A stretch of 64,000 nt of DNA, taken from positions 1 to 64,000 of the forward strand of contig JAYGEG010000040.1 of the NCBI GenBank assembly GCA_046582495.1. Reading direction: 5' to 3'. The notes beneath the pieces are model-generated. The model searched no databases, had not been told where the DNA came from, and worked only from the letters and a program-made list of their open reading frames with translations. The translations under genes were made by a program, and so were the position numbers. Each line of letters opens with the position of its first letter. Position 1 is the stretch's first letter. Source of the DNA: TMED23 sp913054205 (GTDB lineage: Bacteria > Pseudomonadota > Alphaproteobacteria > Rhodospirillales > UBA2165). Below are positions 34,037-42,330 of this stretch, piece by piece.

Positions 34037-34449
34037 CAGGGACCTCCGGCACGATTGCTCGGGGGCGACGGTGCGGTGGACGGCTGCGCCATCATATAAC
34101 GCACAAGTGCGGTTTCTTTATTATTTGCAACAATCACCGCGCGCTCATCGAAGCCGCGTTTGGCCAAAATCCGGCGCCGAAGATCGTTCGCGGTCCAGCC
34201 AATGATAAGTGCGAGCGCCAATGAGGCGACGCCTTGCACGATCTGGTCACCGCCGAGCAGCGTCATACTCCAGCCGAGCGCAACATTGACAATCACAAAG
34301 GCCAGCGCCCAAAACCAAAGGCGGTGCCACAAAGCCCAGATGACGGAAAACACAAAGGCCGGCCAGCTGAAACCTTCTTTAACGGCAATGGGTTCCGGCA
34401 CGGTTTCTCCCGCCGGGTCGATTGGCTCATGTAGGGTATAAATGCGCAT
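34033..34449 (-). CDS. DUF2628 membrane protein in the his operon
   Basis: A 138-aa protein of the DUF2628 family, with a hydrophilic N-terminus, three hydrophobic segments (GFSWPAFVFSVIWALWHRLWFWALAFVIV, then LALALIIGWTAND), and the conserved NDLRRRILAKRGF followed by a Pro-rich tail. It recurs between hisB and hisH in alphaproteobacteria. Its function is unknown; the constant position suggests co-expression rather than a proven role in histidine synthesis. Confidence 0.85.
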   Translation of the reverse strand: MRIYTLHEPIDPAGETVPEPIAVKEGFSWPAFVFSVIWALWHRLWFWALAFVIVNVALGWSMTLLGGDQIVQGVASLALALIIGWTANDLRRRILAKRGFDERAVIVANNKETALVRYMMAQPSTAPSPPSNRAGGPW

Positions 34450-34461
34450 AGATAGAAACTT

Positions 34462-35085
34462 CTAATTGTTATCCGAAAGCGTGCCCTTGGTCGATGGTAC
34501 GCTATCCGCCGCGCGGGGATCAATCGTCATCGCCTGGCGAAGGGCGCGCGCCAGTGCTTTAAAAGATGATTCAATAATATGGTGATTGTTTGAACCATAG
34601 AGATTTTCGACATGCAGGGTCAGACCAGCCGCTTGCGCAAAAGCCTGAAACCATTCACGAAACAATTCGGTGTCAAAATCGCCCAATTTTGGACGTGAGA
34701 AGCCAACCTTCCAAATAAGGCACGGCCGGTTCGAGCAATCGACAACAGCGCGCGTTAAGGCTTCGTCTAACGGACACAAAGCTGATCCAAAACGGGTTAT
34801 GCCCGCCCTGTCGCCAAGCGCTTTTTTGACCGCTTCACCAATCGCAAGGCCGGTATCTTCAGTGGTGTGGTGAAAATCAATGTGGAGGTCACCCTCAGCT
34901 TTGACGTCAAGATCCATCAAGCTGTGACGAGACAGCTGCTCCAACATGTGATCAAGAAACCCAATCCCTGTTGAAACATTATAAACGCCGGTGCCATCAA
35001 GATTGACGGACACGCTGATCTGCGTCTCTTTAGTATTGCGCTCTACGCTCGCCCGGCGGACATTAGTGCGTTCTGAAGAGCCCAT
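34462..35085 (-). CDS. hisB: Imidazoleglycerol-phosphate dehydratase
   Basis: A 207-aa monofunctional HisB, without the phosphatase domain fused to it in enterobacteria. RRASVERNTKETQISVSVNLDGTG is the family N-terminus. The two metal-binding signatures are IDFHHTTEDTGLAIGEAV and NNHHIIESSFKALARALRQA. It is the first gene of the minus-strand run hisB-DUF2628-hisH-hisA-hisF-hisE and is divergent from hslVU across 184 bp. Confidence 0.98.
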   Translation of the reverse strand: MGSSERTNVRRASVERNTKETQISVSVNLDGTGVYNVSTGIGFLDHMLEQLSRHSLMDLDVKAEGDLHIDFHHTTEDTGLAIGEAVKKALGDRAGITRFGSALCPLDEALTRAVVDCSNRPCLIWKVGFSRPKLGDFDTELFREWFQAFAQAAGLTLHVENLYGSNNHHIIESSFKALARALRQAMTIDPRAADSVPSTKGTLSDNN

Positions 35086-35269
35086 TTTACTTACTCCACT
35101 TAAAATTCTTAATGAAAGTCGCGCTCTTGTAACAGGAACGCAACTTGAAAGCTAGAGTATTTGCAGCATTCACAGGAGCTTGCATTGACGCGAGCGCTGT
35201 TAGAAACTACATCCCCCTATAGAACCGAGTATAAAAATTAAAAAATAAATCCACCAGAAGGAAAAATGA

Positions 35270-35797
35270 ATGACCACCATTTTGTGCATTCGCAAAGGCG
35301 ATGAAGTCGTCGTTGCCGGTGATGGCCAAGTCAGCATGGGCGACACCGTCGTTAAATCCAACGCGATGAAAGTGCGCCGCCTCCACAATGGCTCGGTGAT
35401 TACCGGATTTGCCGGTGCAACTGCCGATGCTTTTACATTGTTCGAGCGCCTTGAAGCCAAGCTTGAACAGCATCCCGGCCAGCTTACCCGCGCCTGTGTT
35501 GAGCTCGCCAAAGATTGGCGGACAGATCGTTATCTTCGAAGGCTCGAAGCGATGATGGCCGTCGCCGATGACAAAGTCTCACTGATTGTTTCCGGCACCG
35601 GCGATGTGCTGGAACCCGAGGACAGTTTGATCGGCATTGGCTCCGGCGGCAATTATGCACTCTCTGCGGCGCGCGCGCTGATCGACCGTGAGGATTTGAG
35701 CGCTGAAGACATCGCTCGCCGTGCCATGGAAATCGCCGCCGGTATTTGTGTCTACACCAATGAAAACGTTGTAATAGAAAAGCTCGATTCAAAATGA
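35270..35797 (+). CDS. hslV: ATP-dependent protease subunit HslV
   Basis: A 175-aa proteasome-like peptidase. After removal of Met, the N-terminal Thr of TTILCIRKGDEVVVAGDGQVS is the nucleophile. GNTV is replaced by GDTVVKSNAMKVRRL. ELAKDWRTDRYLRRLEAMMAVADD and GSGGNYALSAARAL are family-typical. It forms a double hexamer capped by HslU. The hslU ATG overlaps its stop by ATGA. AGAAGG lies 9 bp before the ATG. Confidence 0.97.
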   Translation: MTTILCIRKGDEVVVAGDGQVSMGDTVVKSNAMKVRRLHNGSVITGFAGATADAFTLFERLEAKLEQHPGQLTRACVELAKDWRTDRYLRRLEAMMAVADDKVSLIVSGTGDVLEPEDSLIGIGSGGNYALSAARALIDREDLSAEDIARRAMEIAAGICVYTNENVVIEKLDSK

Positions 35798-37170
35798 CAA
35801 GTGTACCCCAGACTGAAACCAACGACGCCCCCGTTCATAAACCTGAACCCAAGGTGACGACCTCGAGTTTCTCGCCGCGTGAAATCGTCTCGGAACTTGA
35901 TCGCTATATCATCGGTCAGAACGATGCCAAACGCGCCGTTGCTATCGCCCTTAGAAATCGCTGGCGCCGGCAACAATTGGATGATGATTTGCGCGAAGAA
36001 GTCTTGCCCAAAAATATTCTGATGATGGGACCAACCGGCGTTGGTAAAACCGAGATTGCCCGCAGGCTCGCCAAGCTTGCCCAGGCACCGTTTATCAAAA
36101 TCGAAGCCACCAAGTTTACCGAAGTCGGCTATGTTGGACGAGATGTTGAATCCATCATCCGGGATTTGATGGAAACCGCCATTCACGAAACCCGCGAGCG
36201 GCTCAGAAAACAAGTTATCGCCAAAGCGGAAATTCTCGCAGAAGAGCGCGTGCTCGACGCTTTGGTTGGCGATTCCGCCAGCCCCGATACCCGCCAAAAG
36301 TTTCGGAAAATGCTGCGCGAAGGCCAGCTCGACGATAAAGAAATTGAAGTCGATGTTATTGAATCCAATACCTCGGGCATGCCGACTTTTGATATCCCCG
36401 GTATGCCGGGCGCGCAAATGGGCATGCTCAATATCGGTGAAATGATGGGCAAAGCTTTTGGTCAACAAACCACGCCAAAACGTCTTTCGGTTTCTGACAG
36501 CTACGATATCTTGATGGATGAAGAAAGCGACAAACTATTGGATGAAGACCTCGTCATCAAAGAGGCCACCGATAATGTCGAGAACAACGGCATCGTCTTT
36601 ATTGACGAGTTTGATAAAATCACCGCCCGCGCCGATGCCCATGGCGGCGATGTCAGCCGGGAAGGGGTGCAACGCGATCTATTGCCGCTGATCGAAGGCA
36701 CGGCGGTCACGACCAAATACGGCACCATCAAAACCGACCATATTCTGTTTATTGCGTCGGGCGCGTTTCATCTCGCCAAACCGTCTGATCTCTTGCCCGA
36801 ATTACAAGGCCGCCTGCCGATCCGGGTCGAGCTGCGGGCGCTGACCGAAGAAGACTTTGTTCGCATCCTGACCGAGCCAGAGGCCAGCCTGATCAAACAA
36901 TATGTTGCGCTAATGGCAACCGAAGAGGTCACGCTTAATTTTTCAGAGGAAGCCATCCAGGAAATCGCCAAACTCGCCGCCGAGATCAACTCGGTTGTCG
37001 AGAACATTGGTGCTCGCCGTCTGCATACGGTGATGGAAAAATTGCTCGAAGAAATCAGCTTCACCGCCACCGACCGCGGCGGCGAAGCCATCGAAATCAC
37101 CCCCGAACTTGTCCAGGAACGTGTCGGCGACCTCGTCAAAGGCGGCGATCTCAGCAAGTTCATTTTGTAG
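35794..37170 (+). CDS. hslU: ATP-dependent protease ATPase subunit HslU
   Basis: A 458-aa AAA+ unfoldase, longer than the 435-445 usual because of a polar N-terminus of about 20 residues. SPREIVSELDRYIIGQNDAKRAVAIALRNRWRR opens the core. The motifs are Walker A GPTGVGKTEIARRLA, pore motif GYVGRD, Walker B IVFIDEFDKI and sensor 2 region GARRLHTVMEKLLEEI. The end DLSKFIL is the peptide that inserts into HslV to activate it. It is coupled to hslV. Confidence 0.97.
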   Translation: MTSVPQTETNDAPVHKPEPKVTTSSFSPREIVSELDRYIIGQNDAKRAVAIALRNRWRRQQLDDDLREEVLPKNILMMGPTGVGKTEIARRLAKLAQAPFIKIEATKFTEVGYVGRDVESIIRDLMETAIHETRERLRKQVIAKAEILAEERVLDALVGDSASPDTRQKFRKMLREGQLDDKEIEVDVIESNTSGMPTFDIPGMPGAQMGMLNIGEMMGKAFGQQTTPKRLSVSDSYDILMDEESDKLLDEDLVIKEATDNVENNGIVFIDEFDKITARADAHGGDVSREGVQRDLLPLIEGTAVTTKYGTIKTDHILFIASGAFHLAKPSDLLPELQGRLPIRVELRALTEEDFVRILTEPEASLIKQYVALMATEEVTLNFSEEAIQEIAKLAAEINSVVENIGARRLHTVMEKLLEEISFTATDRGGEAIEITPELVQERVGDLVKGGDLSKFIL

Positions 37171-37180
37171 GGGTTTGAAC

Positions 37181-37205
37181 CACAGAGGGCACAGAGAACA
37201 CAGAG
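37181..37205. repeat. Three CACAGAG repeats with 9-bp period
   Basis: CACAGAG occurs at 37181-37187, 37190-37196 and 37199-37205, each separated by two bases, directly after hslU. Similar CACAGAG strings occur in intergenic DNA of many unrelated bacteria, but I cannot assign a mechanism. Confidence 0.6.
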
Positions 37206-37214
37206 TGTGGCGGT

Positions 37215-37257
37215 AGAATTAAGGGGACACGTAACACGTACATGTCCCCTTAATTCT
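37215..37257. repeat. REP-like palindrome, copy 1
   Basis: AGAATTAAGGGGACA at 37215-37229 pairs perfectly with TGTCCCCTTAATTCT at 37243-37257 around a 13-nt loop. A GGGGACA/TGTCCCC palindrome of this type recalls REP sequences mobilised by RAYT-type Y1 transposases. No such transposase is in the window. It also makes a plausible hslU terminator, since TTTTTTT follows within a few bases. Confidence 0.65.
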
Positions 37258-37328
37258 CATTTTTTTATCCGTTTGCCGCCTCTGCGCAAAACTTGTTTAA
37301 TCGCGCTTGAACAACGGAGCCAAAGACC

Positions 37329-38318
37329 ATGTCCACCTTACCGCCTCGCCAGGAGATTGCCGCCGCTTGGAACGGGCGAGAACTTTCAGAAACGCCGGAA
37401 GTTTGGATGGTGACATTGACGCCAAGCCATTTGGCGGAGCTTGAGACAGCGGCGGATATCAATGACAGTTCTTTTGATTTGCCGACTTTGGGGGCCGTTC
37501 TAGCGGACCTCCAGGTCGAACTCATCAATGGCCGCGGTTTTGTGCTGATCCGTGGATTGGAGATCGAAAAATACTCCGAAGACGAAATTGCCACTATATT
37601 TACCGGTCTTGGATCGCATATTGGTCATGCGCGATCTCAAAACGGCGCCGGTGATCTTTTAGGCCATGTGCTGGATGTCGGGGCGGACGCAAACGACACC
37701 GATGTTCGCATTTACCAGACCAGCGAACGCCAAACATTTCATACGGATTCCTGCGACGTCGTTGGGCTCATTTGCCTTAAAAAATCCAAATCCGGCGGCG
37801 CCTCAATGCTGGTCAGCGCATCCAGTATCTATAATGCGTTATTAGAGCGCCGGCCCGATCTATTGGAATTACTGTTCGACCCTATCGCCACCGATCGCCG
37901 CGGCGAAATTCCCAACGGCATGAAACCCTATTTCGAAATTCCGGTATTTACCTGGCATGAGGGGCATCTCAATATAATGTACCAACGCCAGTATATCGAT
38001 TCAGCGCAGCGCTTTTCAGGCGTCCTGCGTCTCACGCCAAATCATATTGAGGCGCTGGACCTGTTCGATGAACTCGCCAATGATCCCGACCTGACCCTTT
38101 CGATGCAGCTGGAACCCGGCGATATTCAATTCGTCCATAATCATTCAATGCTGCATGACCGCATGGGCTTCGAAGACTGGCCGGAGCCAGACCGCCGCCG
38201 CCATTTGCTGCGATTGTGGTTAAGTGTCCCCGGCGATCGTCCTTTGCCAGAGTGTTTTGCCGAGCGATTTGGCTCGACCACCATTGGCGATCGCGGTGGA
38301 ATTGTCGTTCCCGCGTGA
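37329..38318 (+). CDS. TauD/TfdA-like Fe(II)/2-oxoglutarate dioxygenase
   Basis: A 329-aa double-stranded beta-helix oxygenase. FHTDSCDVVGLICLKKSKSGG near residue 138 contains the HxD iron ligands, FVHNHSMLHDR near residue 268 contains the distal His, and RRRHLLRLWLSVP carries the Arg that holds 2-oxoglutarate. The N-terminal half (FVLIRGLEIEKYSEDEIATIFTGLG) is shared by TauD-like proteins of unknown substrate. It is a single gene between two REP-like palindromes, beside a decayed hydrolase, and may be an acquired cassette. The substrate cannot be predicted. Confidence 0.85.
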   Translation: MSTLPPRQEIAAAWNGRELSETPEVWMVTLTPSHLAELETAADINDSSFDLPTLGAVLADLQVELINGRGFVLIRGLEIEKYSEDEIATIFTGLGSHIGHARSQNGAGDLLGHVLDVGADANDTDVRIYQTSERQTFHTDSCDVVGLICLKKSKSGGASMLVSASSIYNALLERRPDLLELLFDPIATDRRGEIPNGMKPYFEIPVFTWHEGHLNIMYQRQYIDSAQRFSGVLRLTPNHIEALDLFDELANDPDLTLSMQLEPGDIQFVHNHSMLHDRMGFEDWPEPDRRRHLLRLWLSVPGDRPLPECFAERFGSTTIGDRGGIVVPA

Positions 38319-38331
38319 CGGATGTGTTAAA

Positions 38332-38360
38332 GCGGACATGACCTTCTACACGTCCCCTTA
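38332..38360. repeat. REP-like palindrome, degenerate copy 2
   Basis: GCGGACATG near 38332-38340 and CACGTCCCCTTA at 38349-38360 form an imperfect stem. Spacing and outer sequence match copy 1 at 37215-37257 (AAGGGGACA and GTCCCCTTA). It lies between the dioxygenase stop and the metallo-beta-lactamase pseudogene. Confidence 0.5.
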
Positions 38361-38369
38361 TTTTCTATT

Positions 38370-39207
38370 CTACTTCTTCAGCCAAGCCGCCATGCCTTGA
38401 ACATTGGCTTTGCGGAAGAACTTATAGGCGTCCCAGTTTTTGTACTCGGACATGGTGACGGTTTTGGCAAGCTCGTCGACAGATTTTCCGGCCCGCAAAC
38501 CCGCGGTAACACGTTTTCTAAGTGTCTCAATATAGGCCCGGAATTTTTTCAAATCACCGTGGGTGCCGACACTGCCATGACCCGGGATCAAAGTTTTAAA
38601 TTTTAGGCTTTCAGCGGTTTTGATCTGCTTGATCAAACCATCAATATTGGTGCGCGGAAAATTGCGGAACGGCAGCCGGTCCTTAGAGGCCAGATCAACA
38701 ATGAAAGCGGCGTTTTCAGGCCGCGCCGTGGCCAACGCCGAGATATTTAAGCTCAGATGTTTTGCCGCCGAGCCGAAAAATCAATTCATCCTCGAAGGTC
38801 ATTGTCGGCCAGCCGGTTCTAGCTTTACCGGACAAAACTTCGGCGCGCACTTTTTCATGGGCGACGACTTCAACGCCTTTGCCCCATTCTTCACCGCCGG
38901 TGACGTGGTCGCCGTGACTATGAGAATAGATCGCGTGGCTAACAGGTTTGTTGAAGCGCTTTTTAACTTCGCCCCTAAGCCATTTCACCACACCCGCATT
39001 GATCGGATCGGTAACGACAACGCTGTCTTTGGTAACAACAAGCATGCCGAAATGAAAATTGTTCTGGTAGCGATAAATATCGCCGGTGACATTTTTAATC
39101 GAACGTTTTGGCGGACCACTTGGCCGCTGTGCGTTTGCGTCTTAAATATATGTAAACCCAAATACAGCCGTTGAAAAAATTATTGCCTTCAATGTTTTGC
39201 TTAGCAT
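38370..39207 (-). pseudogene. Metallo-beta-lactamase-fold hydrolase, doubly disrupted
   Basis: The gene is broken in two ways. The ATG at 39207 opens a signal peptide (MLSKTLKAIIFSTAVFGFTYI) that meets an in-frame TAA at 39142-39144, exactly before a likely cleavage region (DANAQ). The same frame then continues into KNVTGDIYRYQNNFHFGMLVV. The Zn-binding HSHGDH motif is present at YSHSHGDHVTGGEEW. After LGVGHG near 38728 a short deletion shifts the frame, and RPENAAFIVDLASKDRLPF through the final ...AAWLKK is read in another frame. The intact ancestor was probably a secreted SoxH-like hydrolase. Two independent lesions argue against sequencing error. Confidence 0.85.
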
Positions 39208-39294
39208 AACGAATTTCTCCCAAATGATTTTTGTGTTGTTCTGTAAACAACGCACAAGCGGCCCTATTCCGCCAAATCACCTATTTGTTAGACG

Positions 39295-39657
39295 TTATTC
39301 GCCTTCATCGAAGCCCATTTCGGCGAGGATGCGGGTGATGGTTTCTTCGTCCAATTCGTGAATATGCTTGGCCATCAGATTGGCAAGGAGGGTCGCCTTG
39401 GGATGAAGGCCGGAAGTATCCACCGGCACGCGGGGGTGGGACAATTGCGCGAGCTCTTTAAGATCATCAACTTCATCCCAGATCAATTCAAAATACATTG
39501 CGATCTGCATGACAAAGCCTGGGCCCGGACGCCCGCGATTGCCGTGCTCAAGCGCCGATAAATAGGCGGAGGACACTTGAAGATCTTCCGCCATTTGTTT
39601 GAGCTGAATGTTTTTCGCCGCTCTAAGTTCGCGCACACGTTTGCCGAAAGGGGTCAT
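39295..39657 (-). CDS. XRE-family helix-turn-helix regulator
   Basis: A 120-aa protein with an N-terminal Cro/CI-type HTH (GKRVRELRAAKNIQLKQMAEDLQVSSAYLSALEHGNRG, residues 5-42) and a helical C-terminal half. It follows the Smr gene with an ATGA overlap, a pairing seen across alphaproteobacteria, so it is part of the conserved core rather than a phage repressor. Its targets are unknown. Confidence 0.88.
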   Translation of the reverse strand: MTPFGKRVRELRAAKNIQLKQMAEDLQVSSAYLSALEHGNRGRPGPGFVMQIAMYFELIWDEVDDLKELAQLSHPRVPVDTSGLHPKATLLANLMAKHIHELDEETITRILAEMGFDEGE

Positions 39658-40241
39658 GGCCTACCCCCTCCCGCCCCATCACTGGCTCTCTTCCTTTTCA
39701 ACAAAACATAGAGCGCGCCGGTGCCACCATCTGAAGGTGTTGCGTGGCTAAACGATAAAATCCGGCTGCGGTTAGGTTCTTGGTTGAGCCAGCGCGGCAC
39801 CATTTCGCGAAGCACGCCGATTTGTCTCTCATTGTCGTCAAGCTTCAACCCCTTACCCGTGATCACCAAGACGCAGCGTTTGCCGGCATTCGCCGCGCCC
39901 GCCAAAAATCCATTGAGCGCGCGGTGTGCTTCGTCTTGGCGGTGACCATGGAGGTCCAGCCGGGCTTCGATCGGCATTTTGCCGCGCTTCATCCGTTGGG
40001 CAGAGCGTTTATCAAGGCCGGGCGTATCGCCATGACGGAGTTCAGGCTGATCTGATTTTTGGGCCTGAGGCTCCGCCCTCAGCTGCGCATTCGGCGCGCG
40101 GATAATGGCAGGGTTTTCTTTTGGCGGTGAATTATCAATCTGTTTTTTAATATCTCTGCCGGGCAGGGAATCGACATCTTTCATGGCAAAGGCCAGAAGA
40201 TCGGCGTCACTGATTTCGGGTTTTTTGGATTTTTTGGCCAT
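39654..40241 (-). CDS. Smr-domain protein
   Basis: A 195-aa protein. The first 100 or so residues are polar and low in structure. The C-terminal Smr domain has the DLHGHRQDEAHRALNGFLAGA and VLVITGKGLK motifs (DxH and TGxG), expected to act as an endonuclease or nucleic-acid-binding module. Its ATG overlaps the lutC stop by one base, and its stop overlaps the XRE start. In relatives Smr follows mltA directly; here lutABC stands between them. Confidence 0.88.
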   Translation of the reverse strand: MAKKSKKPEISDADLLAFAMKDVDSLPGRDIKKQIDNSPPKENPAIIRAPNAQLRAEPQAQKSDQPELRHGDTPGLDKRSAQRMKRGKMPIEARLDLHGHRQDEAHRALNGFLAGAANAGKRCVLVITGKGLKLDDNERQIGVLREMVPRWLNQEPNRSRILSFSHATPSDGGTGALYVLLKRKRASDGAGGGRP

Positions 40242-40915
40242 CAGACATCATCAACAATAATAATATGCAAACGGCGCGGGCCATGAATACCCAATTGAAT
40301 TTTCTGTTCGATGTCACCGGTGCGCGACGGGCCGGTAATCCAATTAACCACCCTTGGCATATTAGAATTGCGTTCGTCTCGTAGTCGCTTCCAGGTTGCT
40401 TCATAATCGCCCGTCACTCGAGAGCGCGGCAATACAACGACATGAGTTTCCGGCAAAAAGTTCAGCGTGGTTGGGTTTTCGGGCGCAGCGTGCAGAACCA
40501 ATGTGCCGGTCTCAGCAACGCCGGCAAACGCCACGGCCAGTCCAACTTGATCGGTTTCTTCGGCGATGCCACAGTTTCGGGTCAAGGTTGGTTGCTGGGA
40601 CCAATCAACGTTTTCCAATAGAGGGTCCTCCGATGATTTCACTTCACTTGGAAGGTTCTGACTGGATAGATACGTCGTCAGGGCTGCCGGCAGATCATCC
40701 ATATTTTCGATGCGGTCGGTTGTCGCCGAAACTTCTTCGGCCCAGTCGCGGAACATTTGCACTTGGTCATCTGGCGGCACCTGCGCGCGATTTGGAATAA
40801 GATTTTTGGGCGGCGTCGCGATACGCGCAGCGGCTGCCGCATAGCGCGTTTCTTTTTCGCCCGCCTCATTGAGCGCGGCGCCAATTTTGCCAAGGATGCT
40901 TTCTCTCGAACTCAC
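40241..40915 (-). CDS. lutC: LutC/YkgG LUD-domain subunit of lactate utilisation
   Basis: A 224-aa LUD-domain protein, partner of LutA and LutB in the iron-sulfur L-lactate dehydrogenase complex. The core includes LVLHAAPENPTTLNFLPETHVVVLPRSRVTG, and GPSRTGDIEQKIQLGIHGPRRLHIIIVDD near the C-terminus is the family signature. GTG 40915 overlaps the lutB stop (GTGA) and has AAGGAG upstream; an in-frame TTG at 40933 is less likely. Confidence 0.92.
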   Translation of the reverse strand: MSSRESILGKIGAALNEAGEKETRYAAAAARIATPPKNLIPNRAQVPPDDQVQMFRDWAEEVSATTDRIENMDDLPAALTTYLSSQNLPSEVKSSEDPLLENVDWSQQPTLTRNCGIAEETDQVGLAVAFAGVAETGTLVLHAAPENPTTLNFLPETHVVVLPRSRVTGDYEATWKRLRDERNSNMPRVVNWITGPSRTGDIEQKIQLGIHGPRRLHIIIVDDV

Positions 40916-42330
40916 TTGTTCCGCTCCTTCCACAAGGCTTGAAAGGTTTTGCCTTGCGGTGCGGGAAAATTGCGACTGTCAGTCCAGCCGCTCATCAACA
41001 TGATAGATTTAAAATGACCTTTTTTGCCGGCAAACTTCGCCACGACCTGCATTTTCATACCAACTAGGAAATGATAGAGCGCCGGTCGCTTGGCAAACAT
41101 CGCCCACCATTTAAGCCCCCATTTGGTTTTCCAATCGGTGAGATCGCGCTCAAAAACCTGATCGCGCCAGCGCCGAAGGAGGGCCGGCAAGGGAATGCGA
41201 ACAGGACAAACTTCTTCGCATTTACCACAGAGCGTCGACGCCTGCGGCAAGTGCGATGCCTCATCCAGTCCCATCAGACCCGGAGTCAGGACCGCGCCCA
41301 TCGGACCGGGATAAACCCAGCCATAGGCATGGCCACCGACAGCGTTATAGACCGGGCAGTGATTGAGGCAGGCGCCGCAGCGAATACAACGCAGCATTTC
41401 TGAAAAATCACCCGCCAGCAAATCGGTGCGACCATTATCCAGAATAACGACATGATATTCTGCCGGACCGTCAAGATCGGCCTCTCGGCGCGGGCCCGTT
41501 GAAAAAGTTGTATAGGACGACATTTCCTGGCCGGTCGCCGAGCGCGCCAGCACGCGCAGCAAGGTCGTCACATCTTCCAGCGTCGGTACAATTTTTTCGA
41601 TGCTCGCCAGTGCGATATGAACTTTTGGCAAGGTTTGCGTAAGATCACCATTGCCTTCATTGGTGACAATCACGCTGGTACCGGTTTCAGCGATGAGAAA
41701 ATTAGCCCCCGTGAGGCCGACATCGGCCTCTATAAATTTATCCCGCAGCATGGCACGGGCTTCGGACAATAGATCATCCGGATCTTCCAACGAACGATCC
41801 GGCGCAAGGTCTGTGTGCGTTTTTTTGAACGCTTCCGCGACCTGTTCTTTGGTGACGTGAACAGCCGGCGCAATAATATGGCTCGGCATTTCGCCGCGAA
41901 GCTGAATGATGTATTCGCCGAGATCGGTTTCTATCGGCACAATATCATTTACTTCAAGATACTCATTGATGCCAATTTCCTCACCGATCATCGACTTGCC
42001 TTTAGTGACGGTTTTGGCATCCGCCTGTTGGCAAATTTCCAGAATGATCGCGCGGGCCTCATCTTCATTTGCCGCCCAATGCACATGGCCGCCGCTGGCT
42101 TCGACATTTTGCTGATAGATTTCGAGATAGACATCCATATGGGCGATGGTGTGGGTTTTGATATCCCGCGCCTGGTCTCGCAGTTCTTCAAATTCTTCGA
42201 GACGTTCGCTGGCGATTTTGCGTTTTGCGACAAAACCGGTTTTGATGCTTTTTAAGGCATGCTGTAGCTGTTCATTCGCCAGCGCCTCTTTAACATTGCT
42301 TTTAAACTGTGAGCTGGTTGATCTAACCAT
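40912..42330 (-). CDS. lutB: LutB iron-sulfur subunit of lactate utilisation
   Basis: A 472-aa subunit fusing a LUD domain to a ferredoxin-like domain. VTKGKSMIGEEIGINEYLE and AETGTSVIVTNEGNGDL are LUD motifs. CIRCGACLNHCPVYNAVGGHAYGW (C-x2-C-x2-C-x3-C) and CGKCEEVCPVRIPL bind two 4Fe-4S clusters. It passes electrons from lactate to the respiratory chain. ATG 42330 is preferred to TTG 42342. It overlaps lutA by 8 bp and lutC by 4 bp. Confidence 0.93.
   Translation of the reverse strand: MVRSTSSQFKSNVKEALANEQLQHALKSIKTGFVAKRKIASERLEEFEELRDQARDIKTHTIAHMDVYLEIYQQNVEASGGHVHWAANEDEARAIILEICQQADAKTVTKGKSMIGEEIGINEYLEVNDIVPIETDLGEYIIQLRGEMPSHIIAPAVHVTKEQVAEAFKKTHTDLAPDRSLEDPDDLLSEARAMLRDKFIEADVGLTGANFLIAETGTSVIVTNEGNGDLTQTLPKVHIALASIEKIVPTLEDVTTLLRVLARSATGQEMSSYTTFSTGPRREADLDGPAEYHVVILDNGRTDLLAGDFSEMLRCIRCGACLNHCPVYNAVGGHAYGWVYPGPMGAVLTPGLMGLDEASHLPQASTLCGKCEEVCPVRIPLPALLRRWRDQVFERDLTDWKTKWGLKWWAMFAKRPALYHFLVGMKMQVVAKFAGKKGHFKSIMLMSGWTDSRNFPAPQGKTFQALWKERNK

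Noticed and set aside
35086..35269. RpoH promoter in front of hslV
   Set aside because: CTTG at 35179 and CCCCTAT at 35214 are present but separated by 31 bp, about twice the expected distance.
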